Made by a program: the position numbers and the translations under genes
From: Pontibacter qinzhouensis
GTDB lineage: Bacteria > Bacteroidota > Bacteroidia > Cytophagales > Hymenobacteraceae
Direction of reading: 5' to 3'
Length of the DNA: 64,000 bases
Assembly: GCF_008017455.1 (NCBI RefSeq)
Contig: NZ_VRTY01000021.1
Coordinates: forward strand, 1 to 64,000
Shown here: piece by piece, positions 1 to 8,284 of the stretch
Position numbering within the stretch: position 1 is the first letter of the stretch
Layout of the letters: the number at the start of each line of letters is the position of its first letter
The notes under the pieces: model-generated
Database searches by the model: none
What the model was told of the DNA's origin: nothing
The model's input: the letters and a program-made list of their open reading frames with translations, nothing else

Positions 1-59
1 CAAAAGGATGGTGGCCGCTCCTCCACATCCCTATAAAATGGTTATTGCTTAAGTGCCTA

Positions 60-185
60 ATTCAATAAAAAGAATAAAAAAATCATGACCCGCTAAATCG
101 AGGTCCCCTTCCCCCAACAGTGCCGGCTCATTTGGTGCACCTGGCAAAGGTGCTGGCTCTGTTGCTACCTGTCGGAATATAGTAG
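60..185 (+). repeat. Degenerate intergenic repeat, copy 1 of 2
   Basis: This stretch aligns by eye with 37500-37655. Both have an A-rich tract followed by ATCATGAC or ATCAAGAC, and both share the block GGTGCACCTGG (134-144 here), then a GTGCTGGCTCTG-like stretch and a GGAATAT-like end. It has no coding potential. The function is unknown and this copy is more decayed than the other. Confidence 0.5.
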
Positions 186-342
186 AAAGAGCAGTACCAA
201 CCAACTTGGGTTATAACGATTAAAAAAAACCTCACAAATCCTCTACTTTATGATAGCACCTGTATATAGTTTCAATTTTTAGTAGAGTAAATGCCTGAAA
301 GTAGACTGCCAGGGAGAACACTAAATAAAAAACCGTTCTCAA

Positions 343-400
343 ACCCTTGGCAAAATTCAGATGAAAATCCTTCTGAAGAGCATTTTCTTTAGAATAATTT
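343..400 (+). repeat. 58-bp dispersed element, copy 1
   Basis: It begins ACCCTTGGC and ends AGAATAATTT, with CCTTCTGAAGAGCATTTT in the centre. It lies upstream of the TonB receptor gene in the same direction. Its first 26 bases closely match copies 9 and 23. Confidence 0.8.
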
Positions 401-441
401 AAGTAAACCACTTTCAAAACCGAGTAAATAATTTTTGCTTA

Positions 442-470
442 ATTTTATTTAGACTTGTTCTAAATAAAAT
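442..470. promoter_or_regulatory. Operator-like palindrome 1 upstream of the TonB receptor
   Basis: This is a perfect inverted repeat: ATTTTATTTAGA (442-453), spacer CTTGT, then TCTAAATAAAAT (459-470). The same TTTAGA-N5-TCTAAA core recurs at 509-525, just before the start codon. Its place ahead of a siderophore-receptor/PepSY operon suggests a metal-responsive repressor site of Fur or DtxR type; that is inference. Confidence 0.6.
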
Positions 471-508
471 TTGTTTTTGATATTTTCTCTTCTCTATATT
501 TGTCATTA

Positions 509-525
509 TTTAGAATTAATCTAAA
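509..525. promoter_or_regulatory. Operator-like palindrome 2 upstream of the TonB receptor
   Basis: TTTAGA (509-514), spacer ATTAA, TCTAAA (520-525), with the same arm sequence and 5-nt spacer as the site at 442-470. It ends 16 nt before the ATG at 542, where a bound protein would block initiation. Its presence argues that coding starts at 542 and not at the in-frame TTG at 500. Confidence 0.6.
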
Positions 526-541
526 CTTAAATCCGGCAAAT

Positions 542-2941
542 ATGAACTGTCTTTCTACTGCTTTTAAAAAGACAATGGCGCCACTCTGGCTGCTCTTCTT
601 TTCTCTTTTATTCAGTTTACCGGCCATTGCTCAACAGGGCACCGTTGTTGGGCACGTAGCCACCACCGATAGTCATTCAGCCATAGGAGTTGGGGTTGGA
701 ATGAAAGGTACCTCGATGGGTGCTACCACCGATTCTGAGGGTAACTATAAAATTGCCAATGTTCGGCCTGGCACCTACCAAATAATTGTGCAGCAAATTG
801 GCCTGGAGCCGCAGGAGCAGCAAATTACGGTTGTGGCTAACCAAACAACCCGCGCCAATTTTACACTTCGCGAAAGTGCTACCAAGCTACAGGAGGTGGT
901 GGTGCAGGGAACCAAAAATCAGTTTAAAGCTGATTTGCCTTCTGCCACGCTCCGCTCTAATACACCGCTGCTCGAAACGCCTCAGAACATACAGGTAATT
1001 ACCGAGGGCCTGATAAGAGGACAACAGTCGTTTGATATGTCGGAGGCCGTGGCACGAAACGTAAGTGGGGTAACGGCACAGGAACACTGGGGTAACTATA
1101 CCCGCCTGAATATGCGTGGTGCCCGTATTGCTCCTTTTCGAAATGGTATGAACGTAGAATCGACCTGGGGCCCGCTTTCAGAAGATATGTCGTTTGTGGA
1201 GCGCATTGAGTTTGTGAAGGGCCCGGCTGGTTTTATGCTGGCCAACGGCGACCCGGCTGGTTTTTACAATATAGTTACCAAAAAACCGACAGGCATTAAC
1301 AGGCAGTCTGTTGGGTTTACGTTTGGCAGCTTTAACACCTACCGCGCCACCGCCGACCTGGACGGTACCCTCACCACCGATGGCAAGCTGCAGTACCGCC
1401 TGAACGTAATGGGCCAGCTAAAAGACTCCTGGCGCGACTACGAGTACAACAACCGCTATTCTATTGCGCCCGTGCTCAAATACAAGTTCAGCGACAGAAC
1501 CTCCCTTACAGCCGAATACACGCACCAGTATTCCCGCATGTCGGCTATTGGTTCTGCTTATGTGTTCTCTGCGCGTGGCTACGAAGACCTGCCCCGCAAC
1601 TTTACCATTGCCGACCCCGATCTGGAGCCATCCGATATGCACGACAACAGCGCTTTCCTGATTTTTGAACACCAGCTCAACAACGACTGGAAACTGACAG
1701 CGCAGGCAGCTTATTTCCGTTATAACCAGGTTGGCAGCTCGCTCTGGGTAAACAGTGTGGCACAGAACGGCGACATGCGCCGCACCACCAGCATCTGGGA
1801 TGCTCAGAACGACAGTAAATTCGGGCAGGTGTACCTGAACGGCACCGTTAAAACCGGCATCATCACGCACCGCATTCTTGGTGGCCTCGACTACGGCAAC
1901 AAAGAGTACCTGGCCGATTGGAATCAGTATTTTGAACTGGATCAGGACAAGCCGTTTAATATTTACAATCCTGTGTATGGCTTTGCCGAAGGTGGTGCAC
2001 CTGTTTTTGACCGCTCAAAACCATTGCGCGAAAGAGCAGGAGGCAATGTGCTGGCGCAGCGCTATGGTGCCGTGTATGTGCAGGATGAGCTTGGCTTTTT
2101 TGAGAACAAACTGCGCCTGACACTGGCAGGTCGGTACACCAGCGCCACAACAGAGCAATACGGTGCCTCTGTCAAAAACGAAAAGTTTAGCCCGAGAGTA
2201 GGTCTGAGTGCTTCTCTTAGCAGCAATACCTCCCTCTATGCCTTATACGACCAGGCTTTTATTCCGCAGCTTGGAGCCTTAAGAAGCGGGGAAAGTGTGA
2301 AGCCGATAACTGGCAACAACATGGAAGCAGGCTTTAAACGCGACTGGCTGAACGGCCGTTTCAATACAACTGTTTCGGTATACCAGATTACCAAAAACAA
2401 CCAATTGGTGGCAGATCCGAACAGCGACCCGGGGCAGAATTTTTCGTTGCAACTGGGCCAGACCAGAACCCAGGGCGTGGAACTGGATGTACGTGGCGAG
2501 CTGACCAAAGGCCTCAACCTGATGGTAAACTATGCCTACACCGACTCCGAAATTACAAAAGACACAGATGCCAGCCGTATAGGCCTGAAGGTTTCTGGCT
2601 ACGCCGAGCATGTAACCAATTCCTGGCTTACCTACACCCTGCAGAGGGGGCCGCTGCAAGGCCTGGGCTTTTCTGGTGGTTACCAGTGGCAGATCAACCG
2701 TTTCCCGTGGTTTGTGGCAGATGGCACACCAGGAGGCCTGCCCGATTACTTCCGCCTGGACGGCGGCCTGAACTACCAGTTTAAAAAAGTAAGCATCGGG
2801 CTGATTGTGAACAACCTGCTCGATACGAACCTCTACTCCGGCTCCCCTTACGACTTCGACTACAACGGCTCTATGGATGGCTACTACTGGCAAACAGAGG
2901 CACCTCGCAATTATCGTGTAAGCATTGGTTATAAATTTTAG
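542..2941 (+). CDS. TonB-dependent siderophore-type outer-membrane receptor
   Basis: A 799-residue outer-membrane receptor that would import an iron-siderophore or similar metal chelate using TonB energy. A signal peptide ends near AIAQQG. A carboxypeptidase-regulatory-like domain follows (about residues 20-105), then a plug of the FhuE/FpvA siderophore-receptor kind with IQVITEGLIR, a VERIEFVKGPAG block and YNIVTKKP. A 22-strand-type barrel ends in the aromatic residue of YKF. It is smaller than the SusC proteins in the window and has no SusD partner. I chose the ATG at 542; the open frame extends to a TTG at 500 but that would include operator 2. Three bases separate it from the PepSY gene, so the two form an operon. 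The substrate cannot be read from sequence. Confidence 0.88.
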   Translation: MNCLSTAFKKTMAPLWLLFFSLLFSLPAIAQQGTVVGHVATTDSHSAIGVGVGMKGTSMGATTDSEGNYKIANVRPGTYQIIVQQIGLEPQEQQITVVANQTTRANFTLRESATKLQEVVVQGTKNQFKADLPSATLRSNTPLLETPQNIQVITEGLIRGQQSFDMSEAVARNVSGVTAQEHWGNYTRLNMRGARIAPFRNGMNVESTWGPLSEDMSFVERIEFVKGPAGFMLANGDPAGFYNIVTKKPTGINRQSVGFTFGSFNTYRATADLDGTLTTDGKLQYRLNVMGQLKDSWRDYEYNNRYSIAPVLKYKFSDRTSLTAEYTHQYSRMSAIGSAYVFSARGYEDLPRNFTIADPDLEPSDMHDNSAFLIFEHQLNNDWKLTAQAAYFRYNQVGSSLWVNSVAQNGDMRRTTSIWDAQNDSKFGQVYLNGTVKTGIITHRILGGLDYGNKEYLADWNQYFELDQDKPFNIYNPVYGFAEGGAPVFDRSKPLRERAGGNVLAQRYGAVYVQDELGFFENKLRLTLAGRYTSATTEQYGASVKNEKFSPRVGLSASLSSNTSLYALYDQAFIPQLGALRSGESVKPITGNNMEAGFKRDWLNGRFNTTVSVYQITKNNQLVADPNSDPGQNFSLQLGQTRTQGVELDVRGELTKGLNLMVNYAYTDSEITKDTDASRIGLKVSGYAEHVTNSWLTYTLQRGPLQGLGFSGGYQWQINRFPWFVADGTPGGLPDYFRLDGGLNYQFKKVSIGLIVNNLLDTNLYSGSPYDFDYNGSMDGYYWQTEAPRNYRVSIGYKF

Positions 2942-2944
2942 CAC

Positions 2945-4126
2945 ATGACGTTTAAAAAACTAATAGGCAAACTGCACTTCTGGCTCGGATTCTCATCCGG
3001 GCTATTCGTGCTTTTTCTGGGTATTACAGGTTGCATACTGGCCTTTCAGCGCGAAATAGAAGAGGCCACGCAACCGTACCAGTTTGTGGAACAGCAGGCG
3101 CAAATAAAGTTGCCTCCTTCTAAACTCCAGGCCATAGCCGATGCTCAGTTGCCGGGCAAGCATGCGCACAGTGTCAGTTTTGCTCATGGCAAGGCGGCAC
3201 AGGTAGTGTATTTCAGTCTGATGGAGCCCACCTATTATTATATTGTGTACCTCGACCCGTACAACGGGCAGGTGCTGAAGGTAAAAAACATGGACAAAGA
3301 TTTTTTCCGGTTCATGATCATGGGGCACTATTACCTTTGGCTGCCTCCGCACATCGGGCAACCAATTTTAGCATCCGCCACATTGGTTTTTGTGTTCATG
3401 CTGATTTCCGGGCTGGTGCTGTGGTGGCCTAAGAACAAAGCAGCCCGTAAGCAGCGCTTCTCCATTAAGTGGAGTGCCAGGTGGCGGCGTGTTAACTACG
3501 ATGCCCACAACGTACTCGGTTTTTACATGACCTGGGTAGCTATTTTTATTGGCGTCACAGGCCTGATCATGGGCTTTCAGTGGTTTGCCAAATCGGTATA
3601 CTGGGTGGCCTCAGGAGGCAAGCAGCTGGTCGAGTTTTACGAACCACTTTCCGATACCACCGCCATAGATGCAAATACTTCAGCTGTTCCTGCCATGGAT
3701 AAGATCTGGATGAAAAAATATCCGGAGATTCTTGGCACCAACGCCAAACTGGAGGTGCATGTGCCGGAAAGCAAGTCTTCGTCTATAGAAGTAGCCATAA
3801 ACCCTGATCCTTCTACTTACTGGAAAGGCGACTATATTTATTATGACCAGCATACGTTCGAGGAGATCCCCGTGACGCACCAGTACGGGCGCTTTGCCGA
3901 TGCCACAGTAGCCGATAAGATCATGCGCATGAACTACGACATACATGTAGGAGCCATAGGCGGCATTGTCGGGAAGGTAATCGCTTTTTTTGCCAGCCTG
4001 ATTGCAGCCAGCTTGCCAGTAACCGGTTTTATAATCTGGTGGGGCAGAAGAAAAAAGCAGAAGCAGCCGCAACCGGTCAGATCAGGTAAAGTGGCAATGG
4101 TTAATTCAACGTTTGAACGAATTTAA
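2945..4126 (+). CDS. PepSY-associated transmembrane (PiuB-like) protein
   Basis: A 393-residue inner-membrane protein of the PepSY-TM/PiuB family, often found beside siderophore receptors and thought to help reduce or release iron in the periplasm. Four hydrophobic spans are visible: about 12-37, 138-160, 190-212 and 342-366. The loop between spans 1 and 2 carries the first PepSY-like region (residues 35-120); the second periplasmic region is about 225-340. The positively charged tail RRKKQKQPQP follows the last span. The start codon lies three bases after the receptor stop, so it is cotranscribed and presumably shares the palindromic operators. A perfect hairpin 34 bp downstream ends the operon. 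Confidence 0.88.
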   Translation: MTFKKLIGKLHFWLGFSSGLFVLFLGITGCILAFQREIEEATQPYQFVEQQAQIKLPPSKLQAIADAQLPGKHAHSVSFAHGKAAQVVYFSLMEPTYYYIVYLDPYNGQVLKVKNMDKDFFRFMIMGHYYLWLPPHIGQPILASATLVFVFMLISGLVLWWPKNKAARKQRFSIKWSARWRRVNYDAHNVLGFYMTWVAIFIGVTGLIMGFQWFAKSVYWVASGGKQLVEFYEPLSDTTAIDANTSAVPAMDKIWMKKYPEILGTNAKLEVHVPESKSSSIEVAINPDPSTYWKGDYIYYDQHTFEEIPVTHQYGRFADATVADKIMRMNYDIHVGAIGGIVGKVIAFFASLIAASLPVTGFIIWWGRRKKQKQPQPVRSGKVAMVNSTFERI

Positions 4127-4159
4127 AATCAGCAGAATAGCTGATTTTGCCTTAGCTAT

Positions 4160-4210
4160 AAACAAGAGCGGGTGCAGGAAAGGTTAAACCTCCTGCACCC
4201 GCTCTTGTTT
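4160..4210. terminator. Bidirectional terminator between converging genes
   Basis: Perfect 20-bp arms (4160-4179 and 4191-4210) flank an 11-nt loop, with A/T runs at the outer ends. It sits between the PepSY gene (+), ending at 4126, and the T9SS protein (-), ending at 4234, and can serve both. Confidence 0.85.
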
Positions 4211-4233
4211 ATTTGCGGCCTAAGCTGCGTTTA

Positions 4234-5988
4234 TTATTGTGTTACCAGCATTCTGCGGGTTAAGCTAGAGCCATCGGTGCTCAGTTTGTAGAAATACATG
4301 CCGTTGCTCAGGTTTTTGTTCAGCTTAACTTCGTAAGTGCCAGCAGCCTGGTTGCCATTCGCCAAGGTAGCTACTTTTCTGCCCAGGGCATCATACACTT
4401 CTAAGGCTACAAAACCTGACTTCTTTAGTTCGTAAGCAATAGTAGTGGAGCCATTGAAAGGGTTAGGGTAGTTCTGACCCAGGTTGAAAGACGCAGTAGC
4501 AAGGTTGTTTCTAACACTGGTTACCACGGCAGGGTCTACGGCTGTAGTCGGAACAGGTAAACCAGCCAGGCTATACACGGCGTTTCTCCACAGAGTCAGG
4601 TTTTCGGCTGTCATGTTGGTGCCGTTGTCTTTGCTGATGGCGCCGAAGTTCATACCCATCATGATCATTCTGGTCTGGATAGCTTCAGAACCAATCATGG
4701 TGCCAGAAGGCAGGTCGTTTAAGAATACCGGGGTTCCTTCTTCTGCCAGACCTGCTACACTAGCCAGCAAGGTGTTGGTGGCTGAAAGTACAGTTGCATT
4801 GCTATAGTTAAGAGCTTTCAAGCCTGTTTCTGCCGGTCCGCCATTATCTAATGAACCGGTTTTGAACATTGGAGCAGTACCGGTTTCGGTAAAGGTCAGG
4901 CCATTAAACAGGGCGTTGGTTTGGTTGGCGGCGGGCACTGTAATAGCTAATACAGGGGTTCCCTCTACTGCTGCCTCTGCACCACCACCAGCAGTATTGG
5001 TTGTAAATGCTCTGCCACCATTTAAGGCATAGGTCTTGTTATAAAGCGTTGGCGCTGTAAATTTAGCCAGCCCCAGCGTTCCGGCAGGAGTTAAGATAGC
5101 TCTATTACCACCCATAGATTCCTGCACCACAATGGCATCGAAACCGGCCATGTCAACTTCTGTGTCGGCCGCATTAGCTTCTGCTTGTGTGAGGGCTTTA
5201 ACTGTTAATTCAATATTCTCATCGGCACGCAACATTCTTATAATCGGATCACTTTCTACTGTCGTAGCAGTTTCATGCATCACTTTAATTTCGGTTACAT
5301 ACAGCACCTTCTTAATGCCAGCAGGCTCCTCATCTCCCGGATCTTCGTCTTCGGCAGGCATGGTGGTTCCTGATATAATAACATCCGAAAAAGAAATGTA
5401 TTTTCCTGTTTGCGCAGCAGTTTGATTATGCACCCATGGATAGAATCGAAGGTAGAAAGTTTCTCCACTATTAACTATTATATCTACTTCTGCATCAACA
5501 GAAGAAAAAGTGGAAGGAATACTATTGTTTTCAGCTCCTGTACCGTCTGCTAGTTCATGAGGTGTTTCAAATTTAGGATCTTTTGAATATAATACTTTTG
5601 CTCGCAGATGGGCTGTGCTCATAGAAGCAATATCATACTTTAATGAATTTATATGGAGAGCCATGTTTGCAGTCGGAGTAACAGCAAACTGGACATAAGT
5701 ATCCTTAATGATATCTGTCTGGTTTAGAGGCCATGAATTACCAATTTGACGATATCGCTGCGTACCTCCTACCCCAGTGAAAGATTGGAAGAGTTCCATT
5801 TTATGAAGTGTCATGACTCCGGTTACTTCTCCTTGACTTATTAATCTTTCTCCAGTCGCGTTAGCAGGAGTTTCTGCGGTTTTAAATTCCCACTTCGCAG
5901 AAGCCACGGCAGGAGCCTGAGCGAAAGCTACGTTAAACAGGCAGCACAGCATGCAAACTGCGCCTAGTAATGTGTACAGTTTTTTCAT
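4234..5988 (-). CDS. Secreted protein with T9SS C-terminal sorting domain, unknown function
   Basis: A 584-residue exported protein. Residues 1-24 are a Sec signal peptide ending AFAQA. Residues 25-205 are a beta-rich, lectin-like region (AVASAKWEFKTAE at its start) of the sort seen at the N-terminus of Bacteroidota pectin-active enzymes. An acidic linker (DEDPGDEEP) follows. Residues about 220-470 begin KKVLYVTEIKV and could be a flavodoxin-like or ThuA-like fold, but I see no catalytic motif. The last 85 residues are a type A T9SS domain with NLGQNYPNPFNGSTTI, VYDALGRKVA and a final MLVTQ. It is probably on the cell surface or released. A perfect palindrome matching the sites ahead of GH31, GH105 and deacetylase genes lies 97 nt upstream, linking it to the carbohydrate regulon. 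No enzyme activity is assigned. Confidence 0.75.
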   Translation of the reverse strand: MKKLYTLLGAVCMLCCLFNVAFAQAPAVASAKWEFKTAETPANATGERLISQGEVTGVMTLHKMELFQSFTGVGGTQRYRQIGNSWPLNQTDIIKDTYVQFAVTPTANMALHINSLKYDIASMSTAHLRAKVLYSKDPKFETPHELADGTGAENNSIPSTFSSVDAEVDIIVNSGETFYLRFYPWVHNQTAAQTGKYISFSDVIISGTTMPAEDEDPGDEEPAGIKKVLYVTEIKVMHETATTVESDPIIRMLRADENIELTVKALTQAEANAADTEVDMAGFDAIVVQESMGGNRAILTPAGTLGLAKFTAPTLYNKTYALNGGRAFTTNTAGGGAEAAVEGTPVLAITVPAANQTNALFNGLTFTETGTAPMFKTGSLDNGGPAETGLKALNYSNATVLSATNTLLASVAGLAEEGTPVFLNDLPSGTMIGSEAIQTRMIMMGMNFGAISKDNGTNMTAENLTLWRNAVYSLAGLPVPTTAVDPAVVTSVRNNLATASFNLGQNYPNPFNGSTTIAYELKKSGFVALEVYDALGRKVATLANGNQAAGTYEVKLNKNLSNGMYFYKLSTDGSSLTRRMLVTQ

Positions 5989-6085
5989 AAATGGTTATTT
6001 TTTTGTTAAAAGTAAAAATTGAAATACGACAAATTATGGAATTGTGCAATCGTTGGCATAAATATGGTTAATCTGGGTTAAACAA

Positions 6086-6098
6086 CCAAACGTTTGTT
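6086..6098 (-). promoter_or_regulatory. LacI-type operator candidate (T9SS protein gene)
   Basis: Contains the perfect 10-bp palindrome CAAACGTTTG (6087-6096) followed by TT, matching AACAAACGTTTGTT at 39399-39412. It ends 97 nt before the start codon at 5988, nearly the same distance as the GH105 site (95 nt). The central CG is typical of LacI-family operators. Confidence 0.6.
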
Positions 6099-6462
6099 AG
6101 TTTTATTTATGAAATTATATATTCTTAAATTGTAATGTAACTACCATTTAAACACAGTTTTAAATTTTTAAAATATAAAATAGATACTTTGTAATCGTGT
6201 AAATAACAGGTGATTATATAATTTTTGAGATTTTTGTATGACTGTTACAGAAAATGAATAAAGTCAAATGAATAAAGACAAAAGTGGCATCAAAAGCAGA
6301 ATGAGTTGTGTACAGAAAAATCTTTATGGAGACTTACAAGATAGAAAGGCGGGTGTCTTTGCTGAAGACGCTGCGTGTTAACTAACAGAAAAGAGATTAT
6401 CTGTATCGATAAAAGACAATTTGCTCCGCCATCCAGTTTATGCAGCAGGTAAAATTTTATGC

Positions 6463-6520
6463 AATTATTGAAATAAAACTGGCCTTCCAAAGGTAATTTG
6501 CTTCTATAGGTGTCAAGGGT
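6463..6520 (-). repeat. 58-bp dispersed element, copy 2
   Basis: Reverse orientation: starts AATTATTG, holds GGCCTTCCAAAGG and ends TGTCAAGGGT on the plus strand. The right-end TAGAAT is changed to TTCAAT. Confidence 0.75.
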
Positions 6521-6697
6521 AGCTGCCGCACCACAAGCACGTAAGTTCTTCAGAAGTACTGTTCCAGTAAGTCTCCAGGTAAGTTTCTTCCAAAGTGCTG
6601 GTCGGTTGGGGCAGTGGCCGAAGCGGCAGTGTATCTTTACTCCTGGGGTATGCTTTTATTTTTAAGAGTATGTAGCCAATTTAAATTTTTGATGCAG

Positions 6698-6754
6698 ACC
6701 TTGGAGCATGTTGCCTTAAAAAGCATCCGGAAGGGTAAAACCATTAGAATAATT
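6698..6754 (+). repeat. 58-bp dispersed element, copy 3 (diverged)
   Basis: Left end ACCTTGGAG, central TCCGGAAGGG, right end CATTAGAATAATT. One C of the left end and the T-run after the hairpin are lost. It lies 95 bp before the oxidoreductase start codon. Confidence 0.65.
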
Positions 6755-6848
6755 GTTTTCAGAAAGAAGAATAAACCAGAAAGTAGCGGCCTTTGCTTTT
6801 GTTTGTTCGCATGGACCTTTACCTTGTGACAGAACTAAAGCTAGAACG

Positions 6849-7814
6849 ATGCAAACAATCCGCTGGGGAATTATTGGCTGTGGCGACGTAACCGAGGTTA
6901 AAAGCGGGCCAGCCTTTCAGAAAATACAACATTCTGAACTAGTAGCCGTGATGCGCCGCAATGGTGCCAAAGCTCAGGATTACGCGCAACGGCACCAAGT
7001 ACCTACCTGGTACGACAAAGCCGAAGACCTGATAAACGACCCCAAAGTGGATGCTGTATATATTGCCACACCACCCAGTTCGCATGCTGCATACGCCCGG
7101 CAGGTGGTAGCTGCAGGTAAGGCAGTGTATGTAGAGAAACCCATGGCACTGAGTTACCAGGAGAGCCAGGCGATGCTGGAAGCCAGCCAGCAGGCGCAGG
7201 TGCCGCTTTTTGTGGCGTACTACCGTAGGTGCCTGCCTTCGTTTCTGAAGGTAAAAGAACTTGTAGAGGCCGGTGCCATAGGAAAGGTGCGCTACGTGAA
7301 CGTACAGTTGTGCCAGCCTCCCAAGCCCAGCCTCGATTGGCGTGTGCGCCCCGAAATAGCCGGAGGCGGCCTGTTCTTCGACCTGGCCGCGCACCAACTC
7401 GATTTCCTGGATTACCTGCTGGGGCCTATCGAATCGGCAGCAGGACAGGCGGCAAACCAGGCGGGGCTTTATGCTGCCGAAGACATTGTAACGGCTCAGT
7501 TCAGGTTCCGGAGTGGCGTGTTGGGCAGCGGCGTGTGGTGCTTTAGTGTGGCCGAACAACAGCGCAAAGACTTTACTGAAGTAGTAGGCAGTTTAGGAGC
7601 CATCCGGTTCCCGAGCTTCAGAGATGAGCCGGTGGTGCTGGAGACAAAAGCAGGCGTACAGCAGTTTTCACTTCCAAACCCACCCCATGTGCAGCAGCCA
7701 CTTATTCAAACCATAGTAGACGAGTTGCGCGGTCACGGCCAATGCCCCAGCACCGGCGAATCAGCCGCCAGAACTGCCTGGGTGATGGACCAGATCATGG
7801 GAAGGTTGGAATGA
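6849..7814 (+). CDS. Gfo/Idh/MocA family oxidoreductase
   Basis: A 321-residue cytoplasmic NAD(P)-dependent sugar or polyol dehydrogenase. The Rossmann glycine motif is at residues 7-12 (GIIGCG) and the family EKP motif is at 96-98, followed by the C-terminal alpha/beta dimer domain with GGGLFFDLAAHQLD. I chose the ATG at 6849 because the dinucleotide-binding strand (TIRWGIIG) begins at once; an upstream in-frame start at 6753 would add 32 residues with no family counterpart. It has no signal peptide. It leads the plus-strand rhamnoside cluster and could act on a sugar released there, but the substrate cannot be told from sequence. Confidence 0.9.
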   Translation: MQTIRWGIIGCGDVTEVKSGPAFQKIQHSELVAVMRRNGAKAQDYAQRHQVPTWYDKAEDLINDPKVDAVYIATPPSSHAAYARQVVAAGKAVYVEKPMALSYQESQAMLEASQQAQVPLFVAYYRRCLPSFLKVKELVEAGAIGKVRYVNVQLCQPPKPSLDWRVRPEIAGGGLFFDLAAHQLDFLDYLLGPIESAAGQAANQAGLYAAEDIVTAQFRFRSGVLGSGVWCFSVAEQQRKDFTEVVGSLGAIRFPSFRDEPVVLETKAGVQQFSLPNPPHVQQPLIQTIVDELRGHGQCPSTGESAARTAWVMDQIMGRLE

Positions 7815-7948
7815 GCTGATTTTTCTATTTGAAGATTTGGGAATCTGAAGATTTAGAAATGCGGAGAAAGTATCAGGATGAACAATAAGGCTAAATATAA
7901 AATCTGTGTTTGCTGATACATTCCTTAAAGCCGTAGTCCAGGTAAAAG

Positions 7949-8006
7949 ACCCTGGAAGCAAAAAGCCCCAAGTGCCATTGAAAGGGTGTTTTCATTAGCA
8001 TAATTT
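7949..8006 (+). repeat. 58-bp dispersed element, copy 4
   Basis: Left end ACCCTGGAA, centre CCATTGAAAGGGTGTTTT, right end CATTAGCATAATTT. A 35-bp REP-like repeat follows after 15 bp. Confidence 0.7.
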
Positions 8007-8021
8007 GAATGAATCCCGAAT

Positions 8022-8056
8022 AGACCTCGCAGCGTGCACAGTTCCTGCGAGTATCT
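8022..8056 (+). repeat. 35-bp REP-like repeat, copy 1
   Basis: Reads AGACCTCGCAGC at the left end and CCTGCGAGTATCT at the right, an imperfect palindrome able to form a hairpin. Four other copies of exactly 35 bp are at 15248, 18363, 18847 and 48983. Confidence 0.7.
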
Positions 8057-8204
8057 GACCATAGCAGAAAATAAAACAATAGGAATCCTGTTCATCTTTT
8101 GATCCTGTAAATCCTGATTCTGACAAAAATGTGCTGTTTCAAAATAAAGCAGCACTTCACAGGATAGTACAGGATAGGAATTTTGGACCATGTTGTTAAT
8201 TTTA

Positions 8205-8217
8205 AACAAACGTTCGT
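8205..8217 (+). promoter_or_regulatory. LacI-type operator candidate (GH31 gene)
   Basis: AACAAACGTTCGT, identical at 12 of 13 positions to the site before the deacetylase gene. It ends 67 nt before the GH31 start codon, against 69 nt at the deacetylase gene. Confidence 0.6.
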
Positions 8218-8284
8218 GCAAGCAGCTGACCGGGAATAGCGGCGCGCCAAACGAGCCATTACTCAATCACGTTTAAAAATTAAC

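Larger units (their letters stand above)
1..541. other. Intergenic region upstream of the iron-uptake operon
   Basis: No complete gene is supported. Bases 2-52 form an open frame ending in TAA at 50-52 that could be the last residues of a gene beginning outside the window, but all three forward frames stay open from base 1 to a nearby stop, so this cannot be resolved. Bases 60-185 hold a degenerate repeat also found at 37500-37655. Bases 343-400 hold a 58-bp dispersed element. Bases 442-525 hold two operator-like palindromes. Confidence 0.6.
5989..6848. other. Long intergenic region between divergent genes
   Basis: 860 AT-rich bases with no credible gene. It contains the LacI-like operator at 6086-6098 for the T9SS protein gene, a minus-oriented 58-bp element at 6463-6520, and a plus-oriented element at 6698-6754 before the oxidoreductase gene. 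Short open frames here (for example 6614-6829) run through the repeat and are not supported. Confidence 0.6.
7815..8284. other. Intergenic region upstream of the GH31 gene
   Basis: 470 bases without a gene. It carries a 58-bp element (7949-8006), a 35-bp REP-like repeat 15 bp after it (8022-8056), an AATCCTG-rich stretch at about 8080-8170 with repeated words such as ATCCTGT and TCCTGATTCTGAC, and the operator candidate at 8205-8217. Confidence 0.6.

Noticed and set aside
2-52. Possible 3-prime end of a gene before the window
   Set aside because: All three forward frames stay open from the window edge to a nearby stop; 17 codons without motifs cannot be assigned.
232-417. 61-residue minus-strand open frame
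   Set aside because: It runs antisense through 58-bp element copy 1 and has no family features.
6614-6829. 71-residue plus-strand open frame
   Set aside because: It reads through 58-bp element copy 3 and overlaps the oxidoreductase upstream region with no leader or motif.
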